From the NCBI RefSeq assembly GCF_003268595.1, contig NZ_CP029797.1, positions 827,501 through 891,500 of the forward strand: a stretch of 64,000 nucleotides of DNA. The letters run 5' to 3'. Positions within the stretch are counted from its first letter, which is position 1. Each line of letters begins with the position of its first letter. The notes beneath the pieces are model-generated. The model was not told the DNA's origin. It searched no databases and was given only the letters and a program-made list of their open reading frames with translations. Source of the stretch: Paraliobacillus zengyii (GTDB lineage: Bacteria > Bacillota > Bacilli > Bacillales > Amphibacillaceae). A program made the position numbers and the translations under genes. This document shows, piece after piece, positions 1 through 8,274 of this stretch.

Positions 1-1
1 A

Positions 2-568
2 CAGGGTCTAGACAATATAGGAACTGGTTACGTAAAATATATTTATGACTATTTGTTAGTAAGCGATCCACAAGATTTCCCTGAAATAATTAATTGCGGA
101 ATTGGTGGAGATCGAATTACAGATTTAGCTAACCGTTGGCAACAAGATGTAGTTGATCTTCAGCCAGACATATTATCTATTTCTGTTGGAATAAATGATG
201 TTTGGAGACAACTTGATGAACCAGAAATAGAACAAGTTATGCCAGAGAAATTTGAATTGATTTATCGAGAGCTTTTGCTAAAAACATTAAAAGAAACAAA
301 TGCAACGATTATTATTATGGAGCCAACAGTTATTGGAGAAGAAATAAAATCTGAAGGTAATAAAAAACTACAAGCGTATGTACAAATTATTGCTAAACTT
401 GCAACTGAATTTAATCTTATAGTTGTCCCAACACATCAAGCTTTTCTTACTTATTTACAAGCTAACAATGAGCATGAGCTCACAATAGATGGAGTGCATA
501 TGAATGATGTTGGTAATCTATTAATGGCAAAAACATGGTTAGAAACATATAATAAATTAAATGCTTAA
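2..568 (+). CDS. SGNH/GDSL-type hydrolase, 5' end outside window
   Basis: The frame is open from base 2, so the gene starts upstream of the window and its N-terminal GDS block is missing. The visible part carries the later SGNH blocks: a GIGGDR segment (block II glycine), SVGINDVW (block III, GxND) and DGVHMND near the C-terminus (block V, catalytic Asp and His). This pattern belongs to the GDSL lipase/esterase family of Bacilli, which hydrolyses acyl or acetyl esters, often on carbohydrates. The substrate cannot be read from the sequence. A strong terminator follows. A TTG in frame at 53 is probably only an internal codon. Confidence 0.85.
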   Translation, partial: QGLDNIGTGYVKYIYDYLLVSDPQDFPEIINCGIGGDRITDLANRWQQDVVDLQPDILSISVGINDVWRQLDEPEIEQVMPEKFELIYRELLLKTLKETNATIIIMEPTVIGEEIKSEGNKKLQAYVQIIAKLATEFNLIVVPTHQAFLTYLQANNEHELTIDGVHMNDVGNLLMAKTWLETYNKLNA

Positions 569-579
569 CAAAAGAAAGT

Positions 580-617
580 GAGCGATCAAGGCATAAAAGA
601 TTAAACTTTGATCGCTC
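580..617. terminator. Rho-independent terminator
   Basis: The arms GAGCGATCAA and TTGATCGCTC form a perfect 10-bp stem around a 19-nt loop. It closes the SGNH hydrolase unit. Purine-rich sequence on the other side could let it also serve the minus-strand small gene ending at 641. Confidence 0.7.
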
Positions 618-640
618 AAGACTTTCCTTTATTAAATTCA

Positions 641-775
641 CTATCTACGCAACATTTTGGCAATAAATACAACCAAAGCAATTACTAGTAGAATGTGGAC
701 AAGGCCACCTGCAACTTCAAATGCAAACCCAAGTATCCATGCTAGTAATAAAATTCCTATAATAGTCCAAATCAT
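641..775 (-). CDS. Small Lmo0937/DUF5670-type membrane protein
   Basis: This is a 44-residue gene with the Shine-Dalgarno AAAGGAG about 11 bases before the ATG. The protein starts MIWTIIGILLLAW, has a mid-section GFAFEVAGGLVHILLVIALVV and ends in a basic AKMLRR tail. Two hydrophobic helices separated by a Gly-rich turn with a central His match the Lmo0937 (DUF5670) family found across Firmicutes, whose function is unknown. It is too short for most gene callers, and the plus-strand frame over it is a shadow. It probably has its own transcript. Confidence 0.8.
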   Translation of the reverse strand: MIWTIIGILLLAWILGFAFEVAGGLVHILLVIALVVFIAKMLRR

Positions 776-829
776 TTATTTTCACACTCCTTTATACTTC
801 ATAACTTACCCGTATATACTAAAAGTAAA

Positions 830-1336
830 CTATTTGGATATTTTAGTGAGAAAAGTTTTTGTTTGTTTTGGAGAAGTGAATTCTAATAATTGGGCATGCT
901 GAGCACTATTCAAGCGTTCTCGAATTGATGGTAGTTTATCTTTTTTAAATCTAGCAACCCAGAGAAAAAATTCTAAGTCTATTTTCTCTGGACAATCTTT
1001 ACCCATGTCGGGTCTTGTTTTACCTTGATATTGAATTCTTCTTTTAGTAATACCATAAAGACACCGTAATGTAGAATAGTTGAGAAAGATAACCGTGTCG
1101 CAAGCTTGTAGCCGTATATCCATTGTCGCACTATAGTTTCCGTCAATAATCCATCTATCTTGCGTTATAAACCCTTCTTGTAATCTAGCTAGCTCGGATC
1201 TTTCAATCGGGTTCCAACCAGGTTTCCAAAAATAAGCATCCAAATGGTAAACTGGTATATCTAGAATTTCTCCTAAAGTTTTAGCGAGTGTAGATTTACC
1301 AGAACCACCACTTCCAATTATCATTATTTTTCGCAT
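830..1336 (-). CDS. P-loop kinase-like topology modulation (FlaR-type) protein
   Basis: The product has about 168 residues. It opens MRKIMIIGSGGSGKSTLAK, a Walker A loop of the adenylate/shikimate-kinase type. PVYHLDAYFWKPGW and IIDGNYSATMDIRL follow, and both are typical of the small AAA-18 group annotated as DNA topology modulation protein FlaR. The start at 1336 is chosen because AAGGAG lies 6-7 bases upstream; an upstream in-frame ATG would overlap the preceding gene and lacks such a site. It lies 13 bases behind dat, so the two are probably co-transcribed. The real substrate is unknown: the family is nucleotide-kinase-like and the topology role is historical. Confidence 0.75.
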   Translation of the reverse strand: MRKIMIIGSGGSGKSTLAKTLGEILDIPVYHLDAYFWKPGWNPIERSELARLQEGFITQDRWIIDGNYSATMDIRLQACDTVIFLNYSTLRCLYGITKRRIQYQGKTRPDMGKDCPEKIDLEFFLWVARFKKDKLPSIRERLNSAQHAQLLEFTSPKQTKTFLTKISK

Positions 1337-1349
1337 AGTCTGCTCCTTT

Positions 1350-2213
1350 TTACTTAAGTAGAGAAGAAATAAGGCCAGCATCTAGTTGGTAGGCTGCTTG
1401 TAATGCTCGTGTTATCGATCCAGGTTGTCCATTTCCAATCTCTGTTTGATCTACCTCAACAATTGGCATCACTTCAGCTGTACTACTCGTTAAAAAAACT
1501 TCATCTGCATAGGCTAAATCATCCGTTACGAACGCAGTTTCAGCTAATTCCATATCTAAAGCGTGAATGAATGTCTTTATTCGATCTCGCACACATCCAT
1601 GCAATATTTGATTTGTTTCTGGATGTGTATAAATTATATTGTCTTTTACTAAGTATACGTTCGAAGAGCTACATTCTGTTACGATTCCATCGCGATGTAA
1701 TATCGCTTCAAAACATCCTTGTTCAAACGCTTCTTGTTTAGCCATAACATTTGGTAATAAATTCAAACTTTTAATATAACAGTTTTGCCAACGGATATCA
1801 GGTAATGTAATTGCCTTCACACCAAATTGAAGCTTTTCAACGGGACGTTCTAATTCCTCCACATAGGCATAGAAATTCGCTTCAACTGCTGGGAAAATAT
1901 GATCACGTTTTGCCGATCCGCGTGTTACTTGCAAATAAATTTTCCCGTTAGTAGTTAATTGATTAACCTTTACTAGTTGTTTTAACTCAATTCGTACTTG
2001 CTCTTTGGTGAAAGGTAAAGTTAGCTTAATTGCTTCTGCTGAACGAAATAAACGATCGATGTGCTTTGAAAGCAAATAACAATCTCCATTATAAACGCGA
2101 ATTACTTCATAAATGCCATCCCCGAATTGTAAGCCGCGTTCTTCGAATGGATAATGCAATTGTGTACTATTTATTAATCCAGTCTGGGTCAGGATCATCG
2201 GATTATCAATCAT
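1350..2213 (-). CDS. dat: D-amino acid aminotransferase
   Basis: This is a fold-type IV PLP enzyme of 287 residues that interconverts D-alanine and D-glutamate with their 2-oxo acids, supplying D-amino acids for peptidoglycan. The catalytic lysine is K148 in CYIKSLNLLPN. The TRGSAKRDHIFP segment matches the Arg/His carboxylate trap of Bacillus D-AAT, and YEVIRVYNG is the N-terminal active-site tyrosine region. The ATG at 2213 is preferred because GGGAG sits 9 bases upstream; the TTG three codons earlier abuts that site. The FlaR-like gene follows immediately. A branched-chain (IlvE-like) specificity is less likely given the RDH motif. Confidence 0.9.
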   Translation of the reverse strand: MIDNPMILTQTGLINSTQLHYPFEERGLQFGDGIYEVIRVYNGDCYLLSKHIDRLFRSAEAIKLTLPFTKEQVRIELKQLVKVNQLTTNGKIYLQVTRGSAKRDHIFPAVEANFYAYVEELERPVEKLQFGVKAITLPDIRWQNCYIKSLNLLPNVMAKQEAFEQGCFEAILHRDGIVTECSSSNVYLVKDNIIYTHPETNQILHGCVRDRIKTFIHALDMELAETAFVTDDLAYADEVFLTSSTAEVMPIVEVDQTEIGNGQPGSITRALQAAYQLDAGLISSLLK

Positions 2214-2275
2214 TATTATCAACTCCCTTATTCATTAATTTAGTAAAGTTTATTATAACAAAAATTTATAATAAT

Positions 2276-2303
2276 AGCGTGAGAGTTTACTAACTCTCAC
2301 GCT
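2276..2303 (-). terminator. Terminator of the mnt operon
   Basis: Read on the minus strand, AGCGTGAGAGTT and AACTCTCACGCT form a perfect 12-bp stem with a 4-nt loop, followed by an AT-rich run. It lies just beyond the stop codon of mntD and separates that operon from dat. Confidence 0.8.
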
Positions 2304-2314
2304 TTACGATAGTT

Positions 2315-3211
2315 TCAATGGTTTTGTATTGTCGTTTCTTTACGTTTCGAACGATTATGCCAAGTTTTAAATAAAATACCATGCTTCGGACTAAAGAAAA
2401 AAGCAAGAGCGAATAAGATACCAACTGCTGTTGCCATTGAACCCGCAATCGAAACATTCCAATAGACAGCTCCTAGATATCCTAATAATGCAGATACAAC
2501 ACCAATTACTCCGCTTAGTATTAAGATATTTAAGAAGCGGTCTGTTAACAGATAAGCAGTTGCACCAGGTACAATTAACATGGCAACGACAAGTATTGCA
2601 CCTACACTATCAAATGAAGCAACAGTCGATAAAGAAACCATTGTCATTAGTAAATAGTGCATAAAGACAACGGGTACCCCGATTAACGTGGCAAACTGTG
2701 GATCAAATGTAGAAGTTTTAATCTGTTTATAGAATAAACCGATTAATATGAAGTTTATCACTAAAACACTGCCTAGCATCCAAACTGCTTTGGGCCCATA
2801 ATCATTACCGTTAATTTGAACAGTATCCCACGGTACAAAAGCTATTTCTCCCATTAAAGCATGTTGTGTATCAAGGTGCACTTGATCACCAATAAAGGAA
2901 ATAAATACAACAGCTAAAGCGAATAATGTGGTGAAGACAACGCCGATTGCTGCATCGGACTGAACGCCTGAGTTATCCAATGCTTCTACTAAAAATGCGG
3001 TTACCAAACCAACAATAGCTGCACCAATCAGCATTGGAATGCCATTTAAGGATTGTGTAATAAAGAATGCACCGACAATTCCTAAAAGGACAGTATGACT
3101 AATTGCATCTGCAATCATAGACATTTTTCGTAAGACTAATAAGGAACCAGTTACCCCACAAGTTAGTCCTACAAGGCAGCCTGTAAGAACAATCCAAAAT
3201 GTATAGGTCAT
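2315..3211 (-). CDS. mntD: Manganese ABC transporter permease MntD-like
   Basis: This is an ABC-3 family permease of 298 residues with about eight to nine hydrophobic helices, so it is an inner-membrane channel subunit for Mn (or Zn/Fe) uptake. It begins with a helix and the GSLLVLRKMSMIADAISHTVL segment typical of the family. DSVGAILVVAMLIVPGATAYLL is the conserved ABC-3 motif near the cytoplasmic loop. The start codon overlaps the stop of mntC by 4 bases, which suggests translational coupling. It is the last gene of a four-gene operon controlled from the MntR-boxed promoter at 5852-5879. The C-terminus ends in a charged cytoplasmic tail. Confidence 0.88.
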   Translation of the reverse strand: MTYTFWIVLTGCLVGLTCGVTGSLLVLRKMSMIADAISHTVLLGIVGAFFITQSLNGIPMLIGAAIVGLVTAFLVEALDNSGVQSDAAIGVVFTTLFALAVVFISFIGDQVHLDTQHALMGEIAFVPWDTVQINGNDYGPKAVWMLGSVLVINFILIGLFYKQIKTSTFDPQFATLIGVPVVFMHYLLMTMVSLSTVASFDSVGAILVVAMLIVPGATAYLLTDRFLNILILSGVIGVVSALLGYLGAVYWNVSIAGSMATAVGILFALAFFFSPKHGILFKTWHNRSKRKETTIQNH

Positions 3212-4080
3212 ACTATTCTCAACCCCTTTAGTAAAATGCCTTTACGCTTACCAAATAACAAACTAATGAAAAAAATAAAGGAGGCACTTAAAACGATCAT
3301 AGGTCCAGTTGGTAAGTCACTTATAACTGTACTCATACTTGCACCAACCATCCCGGAGATACCCCCAAATATTCCTGCTAACCAAGCCATAACACTCAGA
3401 TTTTCAGTCCAATATCGAGCAGCTAATGGAGGAGTAATTAATAAGGCCGCAATTAATACGACACCTACCATTTGAATTCCAATCACAACAATCCCGACAA
3501 TAAGAAAAAGTAAAACGCCATTAAAGAAGCTTACAGGTATACCTATCCCACGTGCGAATGATGGGTCAAAAATACTTATCTTAAACTCTTTAAAACAAAA
3601 AGTGGTAACAATCATTAATAAAAGGGAACTAACAGCAATTAATTGAACGTCGCTTTTAATTAAAGAGGCAGCTTGCCCAAAGATAAATGAATTTAATCCT
3701 GCTTGATTCCCACTAGAGTTTTGTTGAATATATGTTAATAAAACAATTCCAAAGCCAAAGAATACCGAAATAATGATACCTATTGCTGCATCTGTCTTTA
3801 TTCTAGAGTGCTTGATAATAACCTGAATAGCTTGTGTAGCTAGCAAACTTGTAATAGCAGCACCTATTAATAACAATGGCATCGATTTTTCTTGAAATAT
3901 AATGAAAGCAATACAGACACCGGGAAGTGCAGCATGTGCCATAGCGTCACTGATAAGACTTTGTTTTTTTAACAAAACAAAACTTCCTATCATGCCACTT
4001 GCAAATCCCAATAATAAACTGCCCATTAAAACCCATTGAACATTTGCACTTGAAAACAACGAGACAACTTCAGTCCACAT
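3208..4080 (-). CDS. mntC: Manganese ABC transporter permease MntC-like
   Basis: This is the second ABC-3 permease of the operon (290 residues, multiple membrane helices). GSFVLLKKQSLISDAMAHAALPG and VGVVLIAALLITPPLAARYW mark the family. The start MWTEVV at 4080 is preferred: GGAGG lies 9 bases upstream, and an upstream in-frame ATG would run 60 bases into mntB without a usable site. mntB stops 1 base before this start, and mntD overlaps its end. Two different permeases, one ATPase and one binding protein is the arrangement of Bacillus subtilis MntABCD. Confidence 0.88.
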   Translation of the reverse strand: MWTEVVSLFSSANVQWVLMGSLLLGFASGMIGSFVLLKKQSLISDAMAHAALPGVCIAFIIFQEKSMPLLLIGAAITSLLATQAIQVIIKHSRIKTDAAIGIIISVFFGFGIVLLTYIQQNSSGNQAGLNSFIFGQAASLIKSDVQLIAVSSLLLMIVTTFCFKEFKISIFDPSFARGIGIPVSFFNGVLLFLIVGIVVIGIQMVGVVLIAALLITPPLAARYWTENLSVMAWLAGIFGGISGMVGASMSTVISDLPTGPMIVLSASFIFFISLLFGKRKGILLKGLRIV

Positions 4081-4081
4081 C

Positions 4082-4834
4082 TTACAATCCTCCCTGAAGT
4101 ACGATTGGAGTCTTTTGTAAGAATGATATTTTCCCGCCATATGTTTGTTCTAAGTTATCTAAGGTAAAAACTGATTGTGTCTCACCGTATGCGATTGGAG
4201 TTTTATTAAGCAACAATACGTGATCAAAGTAATCTTCAACTGTTTGTAAATCATGATGGACAACTAGAACTGTTTTTCCTTGATCTTTCCATTCCTTCAT
4301 TAATTTTATAATTGCCTTTTCTGTTGCAGCATCGACTCCAGCAAAAGGTTCATCCATAAAGTAAATTGTCGCATCTTGAGCAAGTGCCCGTGCTAAGAAA
4401 ACCCGTTGCTGTTGTCCACCTGAAAGTTGACTGATTTGTCTCTGTGCATAATCTAACATACCAACTTTATCTAGACATGTTCGTGCCCAATCTATTTCTT
4501 TCTTTTTTGCTCTTTTGAAGAATCCAATTTCACGATATCTGCCCATTAAGACAACATCCAGTGCATTTGTCGGGAAATCCCAATCAACTTCACTTCGTTG
4601 TGGAACGTAACCGATTAGTTGCTTTTGTTGTGCATAAGATTTCCCAAAAACTTGTACATCGCCTGCTTGCATAGGAATGAGGCGTAATATTGATTTAATT
4701 AATGTTGATTTACCTGCCCCATTTGGACCGATAATACCTGTAAGTGATCCAACTGGTACACGAAAAGAAACATGTTCAAGTGCGGGTTGTTTATCATACA
4801 AGACTTTCAGGCCATTTATTGTTAAAGCATCCAT
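4082..4834 (-). CDS. mntB: Manganese ABC transporter ATP-binding protein MntB-like
   Basis: This is a 250-residue ABC ATPase that powers the MntCD channel. The Walker A loop is GPNGAGKST (residues about 36-44), the signature is LSGGQQQRV, Walker B is ATIYFMDEP and the switch histidine is in VVHHDL. YVPQRSEVDWDFP is the Q-loop stretch typical of the metal-uptake (ZnuC/MntB) subgroup. The Shine-Dalgarno AAAGGAGG precedes the start. It sits 16 bases behind the binding-protein gene. Confidence 0.92.
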   Translation of the reverse strand: MDALTINGLKVLYDKQPALEHVSFRVPVGSLTGIIGPNGAGKSTLIKSILRLIPMQAGDVQVFGKSYAQQKQLIGYVPQRSEVDWDFPTNALDVVLMGRYREIGFFKRAKKKEIDWARTCLDKVGMLDYAQRQISQLSGGQQQRVFLARALAQDATIYFMDEPFAGVDAATEKAIIKLMKEWKDQGKTVLVVHHDLQTVEDYFDHVLLLNKTPIAYGETQSVFTLDNLEQTYGGKISFLQKTPIVLQGGL

Positions 4835-4850
4835 TTTTCATATACCTCCT

Positions 4851-5780
4851 TTATTTTAGTGCCTCTACAATCGTATCAACGTTATGTTTAAACATTCCTG
4901 CATACGTACCTTCTTCAGTTCCAGCTTCACCCATAGCATCAGAATATAATTCTCCACCAATGGAGACATCATGACCTGCTTCTTTTGCGCCTTCAACGAC
5001 TGCGTTGATAGAACGGTCAGAGACACTACTCTCAACAAAAACACCTTTTACATTTCTATCAATTAATAGATCAATAATTTTTTGGACATCATTCACACTA
5101 TAATCGGATTCGGTGCTTAAACCTTGTAAACCGACCACTTCAAATCCGTAAGCTTTGCCAAAATAATTAAAAGCATCATGAGCTGTTACTAAAACTCTAC
5201 TTTCTTCAGGGATTTCTTCAAAACGTTCTTTTGCGTAGATATCTAACGCTTCTAACTCAGCTAAGTAGTCAGCGGCATTTTGACTATAGCTTTCTTCGTT
5301 GTCTGGATCGATATTGATTAAATCATCACGTACTGCCTCCACACTATATGACCACATCGATATGTCGAACCAGACGTGAGGATCAGTGATAGTAGGGCTC
5401 TCTGGATCACTTAATAATTTACTTTCGGGAATGTTTTCTGACACTGGTGTAGTTGTTTTATCTTGTTCCATTTGTTCAAAGATTTCCCCCATTTGGCCTT
5501 CCAAATGAAGTCCGTTATAAAAGATGATATCAGCTTGATCCAGTGTTTGGATGTCTCCTTGAACTGCATTGTATAAATGGGGGTCAACACCAGGACCCAT
5601 AAGGCTTGTTACATCTACATGTTCTCCTCCAATATTTTCAACTGCATCTGCAATTTGTGCGATGGTGGTGACTACTTTTAGTGGTTCTTCTGATTTATTA
5701 ATTGTTTCCTCATCTTGAGTAGAGCATCCAAATAGTCCAACTAAAAGGAATCCTATACTAACAATTAAGCGTTTTTTCAT
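4851..5780 (-). CDS. mntA: Manganese-binding lipoprotein MntA-like
   Basis: This is the solute-binding lipoprotein (309 residues) of the Mn ABC transporter. The signal peptide ends in a lipobox LFGC with the lipidated Cys at 19. Predicted metal ligands are H68 (DPHLYN), H135 (DPHVWF), H201 (TAHDAFNYF) and D281 (LYSDAMG). This His-His-His-Asp set is the TroA/MntA pattern rather than the His-His-Glu-Asp of PsaA-type proteins. Zn cannot be excluded from ligands alone, but the MntR box in the promoter argues for Mn. It is the first gene of mntABCD. There is no long His-rich loop, unlike the znuA gene at 39.5 kb. Confidence 0.9.
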   Translation of the reverse strand: MKKRLIVSIGFLLVGLFGCSTQDEETINKSEEPLKVVTTIAQIADAVENIGGEHVDVTSLMGPGVDPHLYNAVQGDIQTLDQADIIFYNGLHLEGQMGEIFEQMEQDKTTTPVSENIPESKLLSDPESPTITDPHVWFDISMWSYSVEAVRDDLINIDPDNEESYSQNAADYLAELEALDIYAKERFEEIPEESRVLVTAHDAFNYFGKAYGFEVVGLQGLSTESDYSVNDVQKIIDLLIDRNVKGVFVESSVSDRSINAVVEGAKEAGHDVSIGGELYSDAMGEAGTEEGTYAGMFKHNVDTIVEALK

Positions 5781-5836
5781 TTAAACTCCTCCTTATAAAT
5801 TAGCTTTGCTTAAATTTTATGTGTTAAACTAAAAAA

Positions 5837-5852
5837 GTTTCCTTAAGGCAAA
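5837..5852. promoter_or_regulatory. MntR operator
   Basis: The minus strand reads TTTGCCTTAAGGAAAC, which to my knowledge matches the Bacillus subtilis MntR consensus throughout. It starts at the last base of the -10 box and covers the transcription start, so Mn-loaded MntR should block initiation. A second, degenerate half (TTTCCTTAAAG) lies between the -35 and -10 boxes. No mntR gene is in this window. Confidence 0.88.
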
Positions 5853-5879
5853 TTATATTCTTTAAGGAAATAAAGTCAA
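5852..5879 (-). promoter_or_regulatory. Sigma-A promoter of mntABCD
   Basis: On the minus strand, -35 TTGACT and -10 TATAAT are separated by 16 bases. The MntR box follows directly, and the mntA start codon lies about 70 bases downstream. Confidence 0.85.
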
Positions 5880-5992
5880 GAGGTATTCTGGAATTTTACA
5901 AAGAATTAATTGTTTAAAGTTAAGCATGTAAATAAACAAATGATAATAATTGTTATTTTACAAAGAAAATAGTCAAAGTTAGCAAGAAGGGG

Positions 5993-6021
5993 TTGCATTC
6001 ATAAATTTAGGTAGGTATAAT
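5993..6021 (+). promoter_or_regulatory. Sigma-A promoter for the tRNA-Gly unit
   Basis: TTGCAT and TATAAT are 17 bases apart. Transcription should start near 6028, about 60 bases before the truncated tRNA copy, and run through the intact tRNA to the terminator at 6329. Confidence 0.75.
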
Positions 6022-6087
6022 AGAAAACATCATTTCAAACAGCGACAGATTATGTGACAATGAATTTTTGGAGTCCCATTTAAAAAT

Positions 6088-6118
6088 GCGGGTGTAGTTT
6101 AGTGGTAAAACCTCAGCC
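6088..6118 (+). pseudogene. Truncated tRNA-Gly (5' half only)
   Basis: Thirty-one bases are identical to the first 31 of the intact tRNA-Gly at 6242. They cover the 5' acceptor strand, the D arm and the 5' side of the anticodon stem, and the identity extends 3 bases upstream. The sequence then diverges completely. No anticodon loop, T arm or 3' acceptor strand is recognisable. Bases 6119-6241 are unrelated unique sequence. The copy lies in the same predicted transcript as the complete tRNA. Confidence 0.85.
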
Positions 6119-6241
6119 ACGAGCATAAGCTTCATGAATTAACATCGAGTTGTCCCGAAGCATGAATCATCACTGAATAAGCTAGAAGATACAGGGACAT
6201 GATTTGTGGGTATAGATTAAAGAAAAAGAACAATTTATAAT

Positions 6242-6315
6242 GCGGGTGTAGTTTAGTGGTAAAACCTCAGCCTTCCAAGCTGATGTCGAGGGTTCAATTC
6301 CCTTCACCCGCTCCA
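6242..6315 (+). tRNA. tRNA-Gly (UCC anticodon)
   Basis: This is a 74-nt gene with acceptor stem GCGGGTG/CACCCGC, a D arm around TTTAGTGGTAAAA, anticodon loop CTTCCAA (UCC), T loop GGTTCAATTCC and an encoded CCA end. It closely resembles Bacillus tRNA-Gly(UCC). It stands alone rather than in an rRNA-linked cluster. Promoter at 5993 and terminator at 6329. Confidence 0.95.
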
Positions 6316-6328
6316 TACATATGTGTAC

Positions 6329-6372
6329 AACGCAGTGTTTCGTTGATTTACAACGAAGTATTGCGTTTTTTA
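6329..6372 (+). terminator. Terminator after tRNA-Gly
   Basis: An interrupted stem is formed by AACGCA...TTTCGTTG and CAACGAA...TTGCGTT, followed by a run of T. Confidence 0.8.
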
Positions 6373-6415
6373 ATTTGGTGTTACCAAGTGCCTCAACTTT
6401 TTCACAGAAAATAAA

Positions 6416-6463
6416 CCGCGACGTAACTTGCTAGACACCTGCTACGTCAATAAAGGCTTTCGC
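6416..6463. repeat. Remnant of the structured intergenic repeat
   Basis: GCGACGTAAC and GCTACGTCAATAAAGGC-TTTCGC resemble the terminal parts of the repeats at 25.8 and 56.8 kb (GCGACGTAACCCGC; GCTACGTCAGCAAATGG). The core hairpin is absent, so this is probably a deletion remnant. The rest of 6373-6552 shows nothing else recognisable apart from the start region of the ATPase gene. Confidence 0.45.
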
Positions 6464-6552
6464 ATATATAGTTAATTAGATATATTACTTGATACATGCT
6501 TAAGAAAGGTTGTATTCTAAGAGGGCACAATGTATGAGAAGGTGGTTTGAAA

Positions 6553-8244
6553 ATGAAACAATTACAAGAAAAGTTACAACAAATAGATGGTAAAGGTTAT
6601 AAAGCATATAAATCAATTTACGGGAGATATTCATTTCATCGATTTGAATTATGTGTGGATTATGTTCAAGGAGATCCATATGCTACTCCATCAAAAGTAC
6701 GAATAATTATACCAACAGCTTACCGGAAAATCAGATCGGACTGGAAGGAAGACCGTAATCGGAAAATATATGTAGAAGATTTGATTGCGCGAAGTTTAGC
6801 GAAGTCTATTACTGAAAACACCTTAAATAATAGAGAAAAAGGTTTAATTACTATTGATGAACCAGGACAAGAAATTTTAGAACGTACTGCAGTGTCAGTT
6901 GATGCCGAACATGTAACGATTTGCTTAACTGTTAACCTGCCAGCAAACGGTCGTCGAATTAATGGAAAAGAAGCAAAATATCTTTTCTTTGAAATGATGC
7001 CCAATGTATTAACAGGATCGATTTTTGCTATTAAAGATGAATCGTTTCAAGAAGTAGTAGAATTATCTGATCAACACCAAGCTATCAGAGCTGAAATGAA
7101 GAAGAATAAGTGGATTACCTTTGTTGCAGATAATGCAATTCTGCCGCGGGAAAGTGGTATTAGTAACCGCCCATTAAAGAACGCTGTACCGTTTAAGAGT
7201 CCAATTGCTAATCAGGTGAAGATAGACCTGCCAAATCAGGAGGAAGCAATTTCTGGATTGGCGATATCGGAGGGAATTACACTTATCGTTGGCGGAGGAT
7301 ATCATGGTAAAAGCACACTATTACAAGCGATGGAGCGTGGTGTTTATCATCATATAAAAGGCGACGGACGTGAATATGTTCTAACTGATCCTACTGCTGT
7401 AAAAGTACGCGCTGAAGACGGCCGAAAAGTTAGTGGTGTGAATATCTCTGCTTTTATTAAGCAGTTACCACATCAGCAACATACAACGAAGTTTACAACA
7501 GATAATGCAAGTGGAAGTACTTCACAGGCAACAAACATTATGGAGGCTCTTGAAGCGGGAGTAGGTACGTTGTTAATTGATGAAGATACGAGCGCAACAA
7601 ATTTCATGATCAGAGACAGACGGATGCAAGAATTGGTTGCGAAAGAAAAGGAACCAATTACACCCTTTATAGATAAAATTAATCAATTAAAAGATCAACT
7701 AGGAATATCAACAATATTTGTTATGGGTGGATCTGGTGATTATTTTGACATTGCTGATCAAGTGATTATGATGGATGAATATAGACCGAAAAACGTAACG
7801 AAATTAGCGAAAGAAATAGCTAGTAAGTATCCTGCAAATCGTTTAGAGACAAAAGAAACAGATTTTGGCGACATACCAAATCGCATTCTCTTACAAAATA
7901 GTATACAAACGTATAAAGGCAAGAAATCAAGAGTACAAGCAAAAGGGCTGTCAACAATTATTGTTGGAAACACAGCTATTCAATTGGATTATCTTGAACA
8001 GCTTGTTGATAGTTCTCAAACGAATATGATTGCTATGCTTATTCATTATTTGGATAAAAATCAAATTTTAAAAAGTGAAATGACAATAGCCAACTTATTA
8101 GATGAAATAGAAATGCAATTTGAAACAGAAGGTCTTGCTTCATTTGCTCCTTTTGCTGATAAACATCCAGGTGAATTAGCTAGACCACGTCGGTTTGAAA
8201 TAGCTGGTGCTTTAAATAGAATGAGAACTGCAATAGTAAAATAG
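6553..8244 (+). CDS. ABC-class ATPase (predicted, soluble)
   Basis: This is a 563-residue protein of the 'predicted ATPase of the ABC class' family. A Walker A-like loop GGGYHGKSTLL lies near residue 250, a signature-like ASGSTSQATN at about 320 and a Walker B region GVGTLLIDEDTSATN at about 335. No membrane segments are visible. The N-terminal 200 residues are the family-specific region. The ATG at 6553 is chosen because AAGGTGG lies 7 bases upstream; the TTG six bases earlier is too close to it. It is followed closely by queG and may share its transcript. The cellular role is unknown; the length is normal for the family. Confidence 0.85.
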   Translation: MKQLQEKLQQIDGKGYKAYKSIYGRYSFHRFELCVDYVQGDPYATPSKVRIIIPTAYRKIRSDWKEDRNRKIYVEDLIARSLAKSITENTLNNREKGLITIDEPGQEILERTAVSVDAEHVTICLTVNLPANGRRINGKEAKYLFFEMMPNVLTGSIFAIKDESFQEVVELSDQHQAIRAEMKKNKWITFVADNAILPRESGISNRPLKNAVPFKSPIANQVKIDLPNQEEAISGLAISEGITLIVGGGYHGKSTLLQAMERGVYHHIKGDGREYVLTDPTAVKVRAEDGRKVSGVNISAFIKQLPHQQHTTKFTTDNASGSTSQATNIMEALEAGVGTLLIDEDTSATNFMIRDRRMQELVAKEKEPITPFIDKINQLKDQLGISTIFVMGGSGDYFDIADQVIMMDEYRPKNVTKLAKEIASKYPANRLETKETDFGDIPNRILLQNSIQTYKGKKSRVQAKGLSTIIVGNTAIQLDYLEQLVDSSQTNMIAMLIHYLDKNQILKSEMTIANLLDEIEMQFETEGLASFAPFADKHPGELARPRRFEIAGALNRMRTAIVK

Positions 8245-8274
8245 CGTTTATCAAGGATAAAGAAAGGAGGTAAT

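Noticed and set aside
657..902. Plus-strand frame of 81 codons
   Set aside because: It has no ribosome site and lies opposite the well-supported DUF5670-type gene (641-775, minus).
5941..5955. Fur-like palindrome TGATAAT-A-ATTGTTA between mntA and tRNA-Gly
   Set aside because: Only one half fits well, it lies away from both promoters, and neither unit is an expected Fur target. AT-rich sequence gives such matches by chance.
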